DNA of 21,716 nucleotides. It comes from an uncultured Eubacteriales bacterium. GTDB lineage: Bacteria > Bacillota > Clostridia > Oscillospirales > Acutalibacteraceae. Under the pieces are notes generated by a model. That model ran no database searches, was not told the origin of the DNA, and saw only the letters and a list, made by a program, of their open reading frames with translations. The DNA is taken from contig CAKTTT010000019.1 of the NCBI GenBank assembly GCA_934615635.1, forward strand, positions 1-21,716, given 5' to 3'. Position 1 is the stretch's first letter. The number at the start of each line of letters is the position of its first letter. Position numbers and translations under genes: made by a program. Shown piece by piece: positions 7,157-14,850 of this stretch.

Positions 7157-7951
7157 TTAAAGCCGGCGGTCCTTTTCCAGGCTGGCGTCCACCGCCGCCT
7201 GGACCGCCGCCTCGAATCCCTCCCGCTGCAGCGCGCACACCCCTTCGATGGTGGTGCCGCCGGGAGAGCAGACCTGATCCGCCAGCGCCCGGGGATGCTC
7301 CCCTGATTCCTGCAGCAGCCGGGTGGTGCCCAGCACCGCCTGGGAGGCGACCTTCAGCGCCACCCCCTTGGGCAGGCCGTATTTGACCCCCGCCTGGGCC
7401 AGCGCATCCACATACAGTAGCGTAAAGGCGGGGGAGCATCCGGCCAGGGCGGAAAAGACGGAAAAGAGCTTCTCATCCAGCTCCATGACCTCGCCGGCCG
7501 CCTCGAAGATCAGCCGTACGATGCTTTTTTCCTCCTCCCCCGTCAGCGAATTGCCGCAGAAGGCGGACATGGCCTCTCCCACCTTGGCGGCGATGTTGGG
7601 CATCACCCGCACCACCGCCAGACCGGTGCCCAGCAGGGATTCGATGGCTTCCAGGGTTTTGCCGGCGGCGATGGAGATGACCAGCGGCCGGCGGCGATGG
7701 AGAACGGGCGACAGTTCAGGCAGCACCACGGGGAACACCTGGGGCTTGACCGCCAGCACCACGGCGTCCGCCAGTCCCGCCACCTCCGTGCCGGAGGAGC
7801 AGATGCTCACCCCGCATTCCTCGAAAAGCGCCACCATTTTGGCCGAGTCGGTGTCGTATATCAGGATGTCGCTGCCGCGAAAGCCGCCGCCCACCATCCC
7901 GCGGATGATGGCCCCAGCCATGTTGCCGGCGCCGATAAAGCCGATTTTCAT
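7157..7951 (-). CDS. proC: Pyrroline-5-carboxylate reductase
   Basis: ProC reduces 1-pyrroline-5-carboxylate to proline with NAD(P)H, the last step of proline synthesis. The 264-residue protein starts MKIGFIGAGNMAGAIIRGM, a Rossmann nucleotide-binding motif (GxGxMA), and has the family features VVLAVKPQVF, AGKTLEAIES, VRVMPNIAAKVGEA and the C-terminal signature region around DQVCSPGGTTIEGV. Full length. A GGGAGGAA ribosome binding site precedes the ATG, and its own promoter is at 7983-8011. No other proline genes are near. About 140 bases separate it from the GH5-like gene downstream; no clear terminator is seen between them. Confidence 0.95.
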   Translation of the reverse strand: MKIGFIGAGNMAGAIIRGMVGGGFRGSDILIYDTDSAKMVALFEECGVSICSSGTEVAGLADAVVLAVKPQVFPVVLPELSPVLHRRRPLVISIAAGKTLEAIESLLGTGLAVVRVMPNIAAKVGEAMSAFCGNSLTGEEEKSIVRLIFEAAGEVMELDEKLFSVFSALAGCSPAFTLLYVDALAQAGVKYGLPKGVALKVASQAVLGTTRLLQESGEHPRALADQVCSPGGTTIEGVCALQREGFEAAVQAAVDASLEKDRRL

Positions 7952-7982
7952 TCCGTATTCCTCCCTGTTTCACGATATATTG

Positions 7983-8011
7983 ATAGTACCTCCATCCCCG
8001 TCGTCTGTCAA
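7983..8011 (-). promoter_or_regulatory. Sigma-A promoter of proC
   Basis: Minus strand: perfect -35 TTGACA (8006-8011) and -10 TACTAT (7983-7988) with 17-bp spacing. The transcript would start about 25 nt before the proC ATG. Confidence 0.8.
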
Positions 8012-8592
8012 CAAAAAGGTAAGACGAAGGACGGCTGCCGGGCGGGGGGCGGATGCTGCGCGCAGTATACCGCACGAGCGCATCGCCGGGGAAAAGGAGA
8101 CGATCGCCGGGAGGCCGGAAAGGAAGCGGGCCGCCGCCCCTGTTACGGGCGCAGGCCCGGATCAGCGACAGCGAAGAAGCCCGCGGGGAGGGTAGGCGGG
8201 TTTTCCCTATGGATCAGACCCGCTCTTTTCGGCGGTCCCTGCGGTGCGTCCACGGGCCGGTGAAAGCGCCCGCCTACAATGCCCTGATGTTTCATCGCTG
8301 TCTCCATCGCCGCCGGGAACGGGCATCCTTGTAAAGCATTCGCTTCACTCCTCTCGTTTGATTTTTGATTCTGTCGCCTCCGCCTCTTGAGGCCGAGGCG
8401 GAGGCAATAGGCGGCGGGGCCCCAACGGGCGGACTCCATAGTTCGGGAAGCGGCCGGGCGCAAGCAGGAGACGGGCACGTCCGGAAGAATCGTCAAGAAA
8501 AAACAAAAGAAAATGTCTAACCCTTTTCTTTTGCTGGCACTATATAAACGGAGGGCTCGGCCGGGAAGCTTTCAAAAAGGAGGCGAAGGATC
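8012..8592. other. Intergenic stretch without recognisable gene; one GC-rich hairpin
   Basis: About 580 bases with no frame on either strand that has a credible ribosome binding site plus protein-like composition. The only clear structure is a perfect 11-bp inverted repeat (8376-8386 with 8395-8405, 8-nt loop) that lacks a U-tract on either side. A/T-rich sequence around 8495-8550, including TATATAA near 8541, probably holds the promoter of the sigma-factor fragment that follows. The region may be decayed coding sequence. Confidence 0.5.
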
Positions 8593-8763
8593 ATGTCGGC
8601 CAAGGAGGAGCTTTTCGACAGCATCGCGGATGTATACACCCTGCCGGTGCTGCGTTGGGCCCGCGGCAAACTGGGGGACAGGGAAAAGGCGGGGGATCTG
8701 GCGCAGGAGAAAGCTGTACGGCCCGTGCCCCGGCGTGCAGGGCGGCGCCTTCCTCGCCTTTAA
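8593..8763 (+). pseudogene. Truncated sigma-70-family RNA polymerase sigma factor (N-terminal fragment)
   Basis: A 56-codon frame with a strong AAAGGAGGCG ribosome binding site. Residues 1-39 (MSAKEELFDSIADVYTLPVL, then RWARGKLGDREKAGDLAQE) look like sigma region 2.1-2.2 of a small ECF-like sigma factor, where the DLAQE-type motif is usually followed by a hydrophobic helix contacting core polymerase. Here it passes abruptly into an Arg/Pro-rich tail and a stop at 8761, and no region 2.4 or region 4 sequence is found in any nearby frame. The gene is probably the remnant of a deletion, with a break near base 8710. Expression signals appear intact. An alternative is a chance small ORF, but the motif and the ribosome binding site argue against this. 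Confidence 0.6.
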
Positions 8764-8813
8764 AACGGCTATTCCCTGCGGACTTGCCGTTCGGGAGAGA
8801 ATCCCCAAGAAAA

Positions 8814-8845
8814 ATCCCCCGTATGATCGTAGTCATACGGGGGAT
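8814..8845 (-). terminator. Rho-independent terminator of the NlpC/P60-like gene
   Basis: Perfect 13-bp inverted repeat (8814-8826 with 8833-8845), 6-nt loop, followed on the minus strand by TTTTTC. It lies about 45 bases after the stop of the minus-strand lipoprotein gene. Confidence 0.85.
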
Positions 8846-8890
8846 CAGCTTATTGACAAGCGACATTCTATCGGCGGAGGGCCGCCTTCG

Positions 8891-9535
8891 TCAGGCGTAG
8901 CGTCTCGCGCCCACGAAACGCTGGATATAATAGGGCCAGCTCATATCCTGCTCCTTCGTGGGGCTGTTCTCATTGTTGCAGGAGATAAACTTCTGGTTCC
9001 CGACATAGATGCCCGCAAACTGGGGGGCGCCTTCCGTATCCATGTAGAAGAACACCACATCGCCGGGCTTCAGGTCGGCCTTTTCCACAGCGGTTCCGGC
9101 CTTGTACAGATCGCCGGTGAGCCGGGGAACGGCCACGCCGCTTTCCTTGAAGCAATAATAAATAAAGCCGGAATTGTCGAATTCATCCGGGCCGATGCCC
9201 CCCATCTTGAAGGGCTTGCCGATCAAGCTCTGGGCTTTGGCCGCCACGGCGGCGCCCTTGTCCCCGGCGGGAGGCTCGGTGGGGTCGGGTTCCGTAGCAG
9301 GCGGTTCGGTTGCCGGCGGTTCCGTAGCGGGGGGCTCGGTGGCCGGGGGGTCGGTTGCGGGCGGCTCGGTTACCGGAGGCTCCGTAGCGGGAGGTTCGGT
9401 GACTTGGGGAGTCGTGTTCTGCGGGGTGGAGCTGTCGGGGGTGGAGGAATCGGCGGGTTTGCCGCTGCAGCCCGCCAGAGCCAGCATCAGCAGCGAGGCC
9501 ACGAGACAAAGAGCGATAAAAACTCTGTTTTTCAT
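8891..9535 (-). CDS. Lipoprotein with TEPPA-repeat stalk and degenerate NlpC/P60 domain
   Basis: Predicted surface lipoprotein of 214 residues. The signal peptide ends in a perfect lipobox (LAGC, Cys23). Residues about 24-90 are a low-complexity Ser/Thr/Pro spacer with nine or so TEPPA-type pentads. Residues about 95-214 match an NlpC/P60 fold: AQSLIGKPFKMGG, FDNSGFIYYCFKESGV, LKPGDVVFF, FAGIYVGNQKFIS and a final FVGARRY. Active members (cell-wall endopeptidases) have Cys in FDCSGF, His in HVGIY and a third polar residue, often His. Here these are Asn121, Phe173 and Ser185, so the hydrolase is probably inactive. The ATG at 9535 is preferred over an upstream in-frame start because it opens the signal peptide and has a CAGGA site 7 nt away. 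Possible role: binding of peptidoglycan or partner proteins. Confidence 0.85.
   Translation of the reverse strand: MKNRVFIALCLVASLLMLALAGCSGKPADSSTPDSSTPQNTTPQVTEPPATEPPVTEPPATDPPATEPPATEPPATEPPATEPDPTEPPAGDKGAAVAAKAQSLIGKPFKMGGIGPDEFDNSGFIYYCFKESGVAVPRLTGDLYKAGTAVEKADLKPGDVVFFYMDTEGAPQFAGIYVGNQKFISCNNENSPTKEQDMSWPYYIQRFVGARRYA
9266..9400 (-). repeat. 15-bp minisatellite encoding TEPPA pentads
   Basis: Nine imperfect tandem 15-bp units inside the lipoprotein gene, encoding TEPPA, TEPPV, TDPPA and TEPDP variants. Such coding minisatellites tend to change copy number, which would vary the length of the surface stalk. Confidence 0.85.
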
Positions 9536-9804
9536 AGAAGCATCCTGTCCTTTCAGCTTTGATGGGGATTCCATCTGCTTTCAGTTTATTACGTTTTTGC
9601 CCAAGATGCAATTACAGAGCGGTTACAGATGCATTACAAATTTTTAACCTTCCCCCGACACCGCCGGTGGGGGCGGACGGGACGGCTCTTCCATTGATCC
9701 TGTTTGTCTAAAACGGGAAAAAACCGCCCTCCCGTCCACCGCTGGGAGACGCTATGATGCCGATCCGCCGGCGGGAGAATGGAAAGAAATTTGCCGATAA
9801 AAAA

Positions 9805-9826
9805 GCGGGCCGCCAAGGCGGCCCGC
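9805..9826 (-). terminator. Rho-independent terminator of the alcohol dehydrogenase gene
   Basis: Perfect 10-bp GC-rich inverted repeat (9805-9814 with 9817-9826) followed on the minus strand by TTTTTT. The 342-base interval between the two minus-strand genes contains this element, the hairpin at 9847-9864 and AT-rich sequence (9575-9640) that probably holds the promoter of the downstream lipoprotein gene; no gene is seen in it. Confidence 0.85.
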
Positions 9827-9846
9827 AATCGGGTTATAAGGAAAAT

Positions 9847-9864
9847 CACAGGGAGATCCCTGTG
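9847..9864 (-). terminator. Second hairpin just after the alcohol dehydrogenase stop
   Basis: An 8-bp inverted repeat (CACAGGGA, GA spacer, TCCCTGTG), 13 bases past the stop, followed on the minus strand by ATTTTCC. Probably an auxiliary terminator or mRNA-end hairpin ahead of the stronger one at 9805-9826. Confidence 0.5.
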
Positions 9865-9877
9865 CCGGTCACAGCCA

Positions 9878-11020
9878 TCATCGGCCGTTGTACATCCGCC
9901 CGATGAGCTGTTCCATCTGCCGCTGATCCACCCGCCGGGGGTTGGAGGCGGTGCAGGCATCCGCCAGGGCGATTTTCGCCAGCTCGGGCAGATCCTTTCG
10001 GAAGGCCGCCTCCTGCACGCCCGCCTTTTCCAATGTACGGGGAATGGAGAACTGGTCCAGCATCCCCTCGATGAGCGCGATGAAGCCGCGCACCGCCTGC
10101 TGGGGATTGAAGGCTTCCACCCCCACCTGAGTCGCCAGCCGGGCGTAGCGTTCCGCCGCGCGGCGGTTGTCGCCGGCCGCCTCCCGCAGCCCGGCGTTGA
10201 AAGCGATGACATGGGGCAGGACGATGGCGTTGGCCCGGCCGTGGGGCAGCCGGTAATGGCCGCCCAGCGCATGGGCGATGGAGTGATTGATTCCAAGCTG
10301 GGCATGGGTGAAGGCCACGCCCGCCATGCAGGAGGCGTTATGCACGTGCTCCCGCGCCTCCAGGTCGGTTCCCTCCCGGTAAGCCACGGGGAGGTACTGC
10401 ACGATAAGGCGCACCGCCTTTTCCGCCAGGGCGTCGGTAAAATCCGAGGCCTCCAGGGCCACATAGGCCTCCACGGCATGGGTCAGCACATCCATGCCCG
10501 TGTCGGCGGTGATGGCGGGGGGGACGCTGCAGATCAGGCTGGGATCCAGGATCGCCACGTCGGGCAGCAGCCTATCGTGGACCAGCGGGTACTTAATGTG
10601 GGTGGCCTTGTCGGTGATAACGGCGAAATTGGTGGCCTCGCTGCCGGTGCCGCTGGTGGTGGGAACCGCCACGCACAGAGGCTTTTGAGCGCCGGTGTTT
10701 TTCTGATATAGGAAGCTGATGGCCTTGGCGGCGTCGATGGCGGAACCGCCGCCTACGGCGATGACCGCATCCGGCTTGTGCTCCAGGATCTGCTGCAGAC
10801 CCTCCACCACCAGATCGGTATCCGGGTCCGGCCGGATATCCGAAAAAATCCGATGGTTCGCCCCCATCTCCGCCAGCACCTTCAGCAGCTTGTTCAGCAG
10901 GCCGGATTTGGCCACAAAGGGATCGCAGATGATGCAGGCGCGGGTGATGGCATAGGCTTTTAGCTGTTCAAAGGCGGCTTCGCCGGATAAGATCCTGGTA
11001 GGGACGGAGAAAATGCTCAT
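9878..11020 (-). CDS. Iron-containing alcohol dehydrogenase
   Basis: Group III NAD(P)-dependent alcohol dehydrogenase of 380 residues, interconverting alcohols and aldehydes. The N-terminal domain has the nucleotide-binding GGGSAIDAAKA segment (from Gly90) and VPTTSGTGSEAT (119-130). The expected divalent-metal ligands are present: Asp177 and His181 in TADTGMDVLTHAVEAY, His246 in GINHSIAH and His260 in RLPHGRANA, the last pair with the 14-residue spacing of the family. Start at 11020 is set by a GGGAGG site 7 nt upstream; an in-frame extension to 11035 lacks one. The protein resembles fermentative 1-propanol/ethanol dehydrogenases, but substrate is not determinable. Single-gene unit with its own promoter (11071-11099) and terminators. 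Confidence 0.93.
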   Translation of the reverse strand: MSIFSVPTRILSGEAAFEQLKAYAITRACIICDPFVAKSGLLNKLLKVLAEMGANHRIFSDIRPDPDTDLVVEGLQQILEHKPDAVIAVGGGSAIDAAKAISFLYQKNTGAQKPLCVAVPTTSGTGSEATNFAVITDKATHIKYPLVHDRLLPDVAILDPSLICSVPPAITADTGMDVLTHAVEAYVALEASDFTDALAEKAVRLIVQYLPVAYREGTDLEAREHVHNASCMAGVAFTHAQLGINHSIAHALGGHYRLPHGRANAIVLPHVIAFNAGLREAAGDNRRAAERYARLATQVGVEAFNPQQAVRGFIALIEGMLDQFSIPRTLEKAGVQEAAFRKDLPELAKIALADACTASNPRRVDQRQMEQLIGRMYNGR

Positions 11021-11070
11021 GTCGTTGCCTCCCAAAAGCTCAATCGGTTCAGAAAAACAAATACACCCCT

Positions 11071-11099
11071 AGTATAGCATATCCCGACGCAAATGTCAG
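11071..11099 (-). promoter_or_regulatory. Promoter of the alcohol dehydrogenase gene
   Basis: Minus strand: -35 CTGACA (11094-11099) and -10 TATACT (11071-11076) with 17-bp spacing. The A-rich leader is about 45 nt. Confidence 0.75.
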
Positions 11100-11167
11100 C
11101 CGGTCAGGTTCACCAGTGGATTGTGAAAATTTTGTCGTTTTTTGGAAGGATTGTCGGAAACAGAAAA

Positions 11168-11200
11168 ACAGGCGCCGAACATAAATCGTTCGACGCCTGT
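11168..11200 (-). terminator. Rho-independent terminator of the membrane protein gene
   Basis: 13-bp inverted repeat with one G-U pair (11168-11180 with 11188-11200), then TTTTTC on the minus strand. A second inverted repeat, about 10 bp, at 11229-11255 lies directly after the stop codon but lacks a U-tract. Confidence 0.8.
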
Positions 11201-11260
11201 TGACGGCGGTATTCACAGAAGGGGAACTAGGCCGCTCCGCCGCAAGGGGCGGCCTGCGCG

Positions 11261-11929
11261 TCAGCGGGAGGGAGGCGTCTGGGAATCCTGTCCGCCGGCG
11301 TAAGGGGGCTGCTGCGGCTGCTGAACGGGCTGGGCGCCCACAGAGGCGGGCTGCTGCGCTTGGGGAGCCGCATAGGGCTGCTGGGGATAGGCGGGAGCCT
11401 GCTGGGCGGGATAGCCCTGCTGGCCGTAAGGAGGCTGATTCCCCGCGTAGGGATAGGCCTGCCCCTGGGGATAGGCCGCCTGAGGCTGCTGGGGGACCGC
11501 CTTCACCCGCCGGGGAAGGCCGAGATGCTTGTCGGCGAAATCCCCGACCAGAGGAAGATTGAAGTCCTTATGGGCCAGGGCCATGAAGCCCAGGACCAGC
11601 AGCAGCACCGCCTGCAGGAGGCCGGCCAGACCAAGCAGGATGCTGTCTATGTTCAGCGGGTAGCCGATATGGAAGCTATAGACGAAGTTTTGGATAATGT
11701 CGTTGATGAATCCGAAGAGACGGTTGCCCACCCCCAGCACACTGGAGATGATCTGATATCCCAGGGTGATGGCCAGGGATTGGACGGCGGCTTTGCGCAG
11801 CCATTGTTCCTTTTCCGCGATGAGGACATAGCCGACGGCGACGATCAGCGCCACCATGTTGATCAGGCCCAGAAAATAGAGCAGGGCCGCCGCGAGGGAG
11901 ACGGAAATGCCGAGTTTGGTTTTTTCCAT
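11261..11929 (-). CDS. Multi-span membrane protein with Pro/Gln-rich cytoplasmic-type tail (Tic20/DUF4870-like)
   Basis: Membrane protein of 222 residues, function unknown. Hydrophobic segments lie at about 9-37, 50-67 and 95-119, with an amphipathic stretch at about 70-90. The segment VALIVAVGYVLIAEKEQWLRKAAVQSLAI resembles, by pattern only, the DUF4870/Tic20-like membrane proteins, in which a charged turn follows the first hairpin. From about residue 140 onward the chain is a low-complexity tail of Pro, Gln, Ala, Tyr and Gly, with repeated PQ, AYP and QPP motifs, likely disordered and interaction-prone. The ATG at 11929 is spaced 10 nt from an AAAGGAG site; a GTG two codons upstream is also possible. 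It stands alone. Confidence 0.8.
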   Translation of the reverse strand: MEKTKLGISVSLAAALLYFLGLINMVALIVAVGYVLIAEKEQWLRKAAVQSLAITLGYQIISSVLGVGNRLFGFINDIIQNFVYSFHIGYPLNIDSILLGLAGLLQAVLLLVLGFMALAHKDFNLPLVGDFADKHLGLPRRVKAVPQQPQAAYPQGQAYPYAGNQPPYGQQGYPAQQAPAYPQQPYAAPQAQQPASVGAQPVQQPQQPPYAGGQDSQTPPSR

Positions 11930-12461
11930 GAACACAGGACTCCTTTCAAAATCATTTGTTTTGCTGAAAATATGCAGGAGACGAGGCGCCGGATGGCCCT
12001 TCCGATGGAATCGGGGGCGTCCGGCCCCGTCTGCAGCGCCAAAAGGGGGAAATCGGTTTCGTCGGACAAGGCCTCCGGGACATCCGACAGCCCCGCCGTC
12101 CGCGTGATGGCCCGGCCGCGGCTCCCGTGAACCTGGGGGCGGGAACCTGGGCTTCCAGGGCGGGGAGGATCGCTCTCTTCGGGCGGCGGAATAAGTCCTC
12201 CCTTATCGGGACAGCCGAACCTGAGGCCGGGGCTGCCTGCTCTCGATGAAAGAGCGCCCCTCCCCCGGCAGGCCTGCGCTTTTCCCGCCCATCCGGCCGA
12301 TGTGAAAAAGGGCGAAGGGTTCCAAGCGGAAACAGGGGGATTCGCCGTCCCGGAGGAGAGGCGGTATGAGGCACGGGGAGCGGCCGATTGTTCCCGCCGG
12401 GGTTCTAGCCGCATTTATCGTCGGCTCCCTTTCTGGAGGATTCCGTCCCAAGGTGGACGGC
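11930..12461. other. Gene-poor G+C-rich intergenic stretch
   Basis: About 530 bases between two minus-strand genes. Several open frames cross it on both strands, but they are Arg/Pro/Ser-rich, lack credible starts and look like G+C-driven chance frames. A 6-bp inverted repeat (12443-12448 with 12455-12460) sits right after the ABC permease stop without a U-tract. No promoter of good quality was found for the membrane protein gene, although the AT-rich part at about 11940-11970 is the likely place. Confidence 0.5.
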
Positions 12462-13706
12462 TCAGTTGTGGAGACGGAACATATCCTTCAGCCGTATGCG
12501 CTGTCCGTACCGCAGCACCGAGGCGGAATAGATCCGCACCGACGCCAGGGCCACCAGGAGGATGCTCACCAGCAGCAAGAGGAGGGACACGGCGATGTCC
12601 AGGGAGGAAACCGTGTCGTTAAGCAGCCGGTAGGGCATGATGAAGGGAGAGGTGAAGGGGATATAGGTGACGATCCGCTTGATCCCCTCCGAGGGGAGGA
12701 ACATCACGATATACGCCGCGTAAAAGGACACCATGCTGATGAGAATGGCGGGCATCATGGCGGAGCTGAGATCCTCGGCCCGGCTGACGGTGGCCCCGCA
12801 GACCGAGTTGATCACGGCATAGAGGGCGTAGCCCAGCAGGAAATAGACCAGGGTCAGCAGCGCGGTGGGCAGGGTGAAGGCGGACAGGCTCAGGGGCATA
12901 CCGGCAATGGTGAAGTCCGCGGGAATCAGCAGCGACCAGCTCAGGGCACCGACGATGAGGAAGGCGGAAAGCTGCAGGAGTCCCAGCACCCCCATGGCCA
13001 GGCATTTGCCCAGCAGGATCCGGGAGGGCTTGGCGGAGACCACCAGGGTTTCCATCACCCGGGAGGTTTTTTCCTGGGCCACCGACATGGCCACGCCGTA
13101 GCCGTAATAATAGACCGCGAAAAAGATCACCATGGTGATCAGGATCCCCAGGATGTAGCCGGAAATTTCCATCTTTCCCAGGGTTTCCAGGCTGTAGCTG
13201 ACGGAGGAAAGGGCCAGGGCGGTGTTCTCCGCCGACACCCCCGCCGCGCCCAGCACCTGGGACACGTAAAGCCCCTTGATCACCTGGGCGATGCCGTCCA
13301 CGGGCATCCCGGTCATGAAGTTGGAGGCGTACAGCTTCAGCGTCGGCAGACCTCCCGCCTCTCCGGGCAGGATTTCCGCAATGGTTTTGGCGCCGTCCTC
13401 CTTCACCTCCGCTTTGAGCACTTCCAACCGGGAGGCATCGGCCGCTTCAAAGCGTATGCCGCCAAAGGCCTGATCCAGCGCCTCCGCCGCGCCGGGAACC
13501 AGCCCCTGGGCGTCGATCAGGTAGCAGGTATCGGTTTTTTCCTGCGGAGCAGGCTCCTCATCCGGCTCCTCCCCGCCGCCCACGGCTGCGAGAATACCGC
13601 AGGCGGCGATGATCACCACCAGCACCAGCACGGTGATGACCCAGAACACCCGCTTGCGCAGGTTTTCCCGCAGGGTAAAGCCGAAAACGGTGAAAATGTC
13701 CCTCAT
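12462..13706 (-). CDS. ABC-2 type transporter permease (NatB-like)
   Basis: Membrane subunit of an ABC exporter, 414 residues. An N-terminal span (about 18-43) is followed by an acidic extracytoplasmic region of roughly 135 residues, then five more spans at about 182-204, 236-262, 277-303, 316-337 and 369-391. The conserved cytoplasmic segment VAQEKTSRVMETLVVSAKPS (209-228) is characteristic of NatB/YhaP-type ABC-2 permeases, followed by ILLGKCLAMG. Six spans with a large loop after the first is the family architecture. Start codon overlaps the ATPase stop (ATGA), so subunits are coupled. NatAB in Bacillus exports sodium, but homologs move other substrates including peptides, so the substrate is open. 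Confidence 0.92.
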   Translation of the reverse strand: MRDIFTVFGFTLRENLRKRVFWVITVLVLVVIIAACGILAAVGGGEEPDEEPAPQEKTDTCYLIDAQGLVPGAAEALDQAFGGIRFEAADASRLEVLKAEVKEDGAKTIAEILPGEAGGLPTLKLYASNFMTGMPVDGIAQVIKGLYVSQVLGAAGVSAENTALALSSVSYSLETLGKMEISGYILGILITMVIFFAVYYYGYGVAMSVAQEKTSRVMETLVVSAKPSRILLGKCLAMGVLGLLQLSAFLIVGALSWSLLIPADFTIAGMPLSLSAFTLPTALLTLVYFLLGYALYAVINSVCGATVSRAEDLSSAMMPAILISMVSFYAAYIVMFLPSEGIKRIVTYIPFTSPFIMPYRLLNDTVSSLDIAVSLLLLLVSILLVALASVRIYSASVLRYGQRIRLKDMFRLHN

Positions 13707-14599
13707 TCCGCTCCCCCCACTTTCTCCACAAAGATTTCATGCAGGGAAGGCTCCCGGATTTCAAACCGCTCGGGGAAGATCCCCTCCCCCACCAACCCGG
13801 CCAGAAAGGCGTGGGCCGCCTGATCGCCCTCCATCTTAAATTCCCAGCCGTCCGCCGTTCGCTGGATCAGCCGCAGGCCGTGGGCTTCCGCTTGAGCCGT
13901 GATATCGGCGGCGCAGGAGACGGACAGATTGGTGTGGCCGTAGCCCGCCTTGATCTGCCGCAGATTGCCCTGCAGCACCGTCCGTCCCTTGGTGAGGATG
14001 GTCAGATCGCGGCAGTATTCCTCCACGGTGGACATCTGATGGCTGGACATGACGATGTACTTGCCCGCGTCGATCAGCTCCCCCAGCACGCTTTTGAAAA
14101 CGTCGGTGTTGATGGGATCCAGCCCGCTGAAAGGCTCGTCCAGAAAGATCAGCTCGGGATCATGGATCACGGTGGCGATCAATTGAATCTTCTGCTGATT
14201 GCCCTTGGAGAGCTTCTCCGCCGGCATCTGGCTGTATTCGGTGACCTCCAGCCGCTCCATCCACCGCTGGGCGGCGGTTTGCGCCTCCCGGCGGCCCATA
14301 CCTCTGAGCCGGCCGAAATAGATCAACTGGTCCAGTACCCGGATTTTGGGGTAGATGCCCCGTTCCTCCGGCATATAGCCGAAGCGCACCGTGTGGCGGT
14401 TCAGCGGTCCGCCGTTCCAGGTGATCCGTCCCTCATCGTGATCCATCACGCCCAGAATCATACGGATGGTGGTGGTTTTGCCCGCGCCGTTGGTGCCGAT
14501 CAGTCCGTAAACTCCCGGTTCCTCCACCGCAAAGCTCAGATTGTCCACCGCCTTCTTTTCGCCGAAGGACTTGCTGACGTTTTCAACCCGCAGCCCCAT
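13703..14599 (-). CDS. ABC transporter ATP-binding protein (NatA-like)
   Basis: ATPase subunit of the exporter, 298 residues. Walker A GTNGAGKT (35-42), a Q-loop region near FGYMPEERGIYP (73-84), signature LSKGNQQK (130-137), Walker B LIFLDE (150-155), and the H-loop His187 in VMSSHQMS are all intact. The C-terminal part (about 225-298) carries the accessory domain ending PSLHEIFVEKVGG that is usual in NatA/YhaQ-type ATPases. Start at 14599 is chosen for its GGGGAGGG ribosome binding site and the family N-terminus MGLRVENVSKSFG; the frame continues upstream to 14707 without support. Promoter at 14696-14724. Confidence 0.95.
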   Translation of the reverse strand: MGLRVENVSKSFGEKKAVDNLSFAVEEPGVYGLIGTNGAGKTTTIRMILGVMDHDEGRITWNGGPLNRHTVRFGYMPEERGIYPKIRVLDQLIYFGRLRGMGRREAQTAAQRWMERLEVTEYSQMPAEKLSKGNQQKIQLIATVIHDPELIFLDEPFSGLDPINTDVFKSVLGELIDAGKYIVMSSHQMSTVEEYCRDLTILTKGRTVLQGNLRQIKAGYGHTNLSVSCAADITAQAEAHGLRLIQRTADGWEFKMEGDQAAHAFLAGLVGEGIFPERFEIREPSLHEIFVEKVGGAE

Positions 14600-14695
14600 G
14601 CTATCCCTCCCCTGCGGGCGCTGGCCCGCCGTTTTTTGACAGGCCGGAACCCTTTGTGCGTCCCAGCCCGCGCCGCGATATGCGAATTCCCTCCA

Positions 14696-14724
14696 ATTAT
14701 ACCCCAAGACAGCCCGCCGCGCAA
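14696..14724 (-). promoter_or_regulatory. Promoter of the NatAB-like operon
   Basis: Minus strand: perfect -10 TATAAT (14696-14701) and -35 TTGCGC (14719-14724), 17-bp spacing. Transcript leader of about 90 nt. It lies back to back with the plus-strand promoter at 14785-14814. Confidence 0.75.
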
Positions 14725-14784
14725 CGTCCTTTCCTGAATTTTACGATATTTTAACCTCCCTTTCCCTGGCCCTTATCCTTTCTC

Positions 14785-14814
14785 TTGACCCGGACGGAGC
14801 AAGAGGGTTACAAT
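14785..14814 (+). promoter_or_regulatory. Promoter of the TIGR04076-like gene
   Basis: -35 TTGACC (14785-14790) and -10 TACAAT (14809-14814), 18-bp spacing, about 30 bases before the gene's start. Confidence 0.75.
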
Positions 14815-14850
14815 GGAAGCGGATGAAAAACCGACAGGAGGGAGCTTTGC

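Noticed and set aside
8208..8334. Small plus-strand frame starting at an ATG near 8208
   Set aside because: No ribosome binding site and Arg/His-rich composition without any motif.
9266..9400. Short tandem repeats as a CRISPR array
   Set aside because: Units of 15 bp without spacers, in frame with a protein-coding Pro-rich stalk.
8513..9562. 349-codon plus-strand open frame with Gly/Arg repeats
   Set aside because: Mostly antisense to the TEPPA-repeat lipoprotein; repeats are the complement of the Pro-rich codons.
12366..13823. Long 485-codon plus-strand open frame
   Set aside because: It is antisense to the ABC permease, His/Gly/Gln-rich, without homology-like motifs; a G+C-driven shadow of a clear gene.
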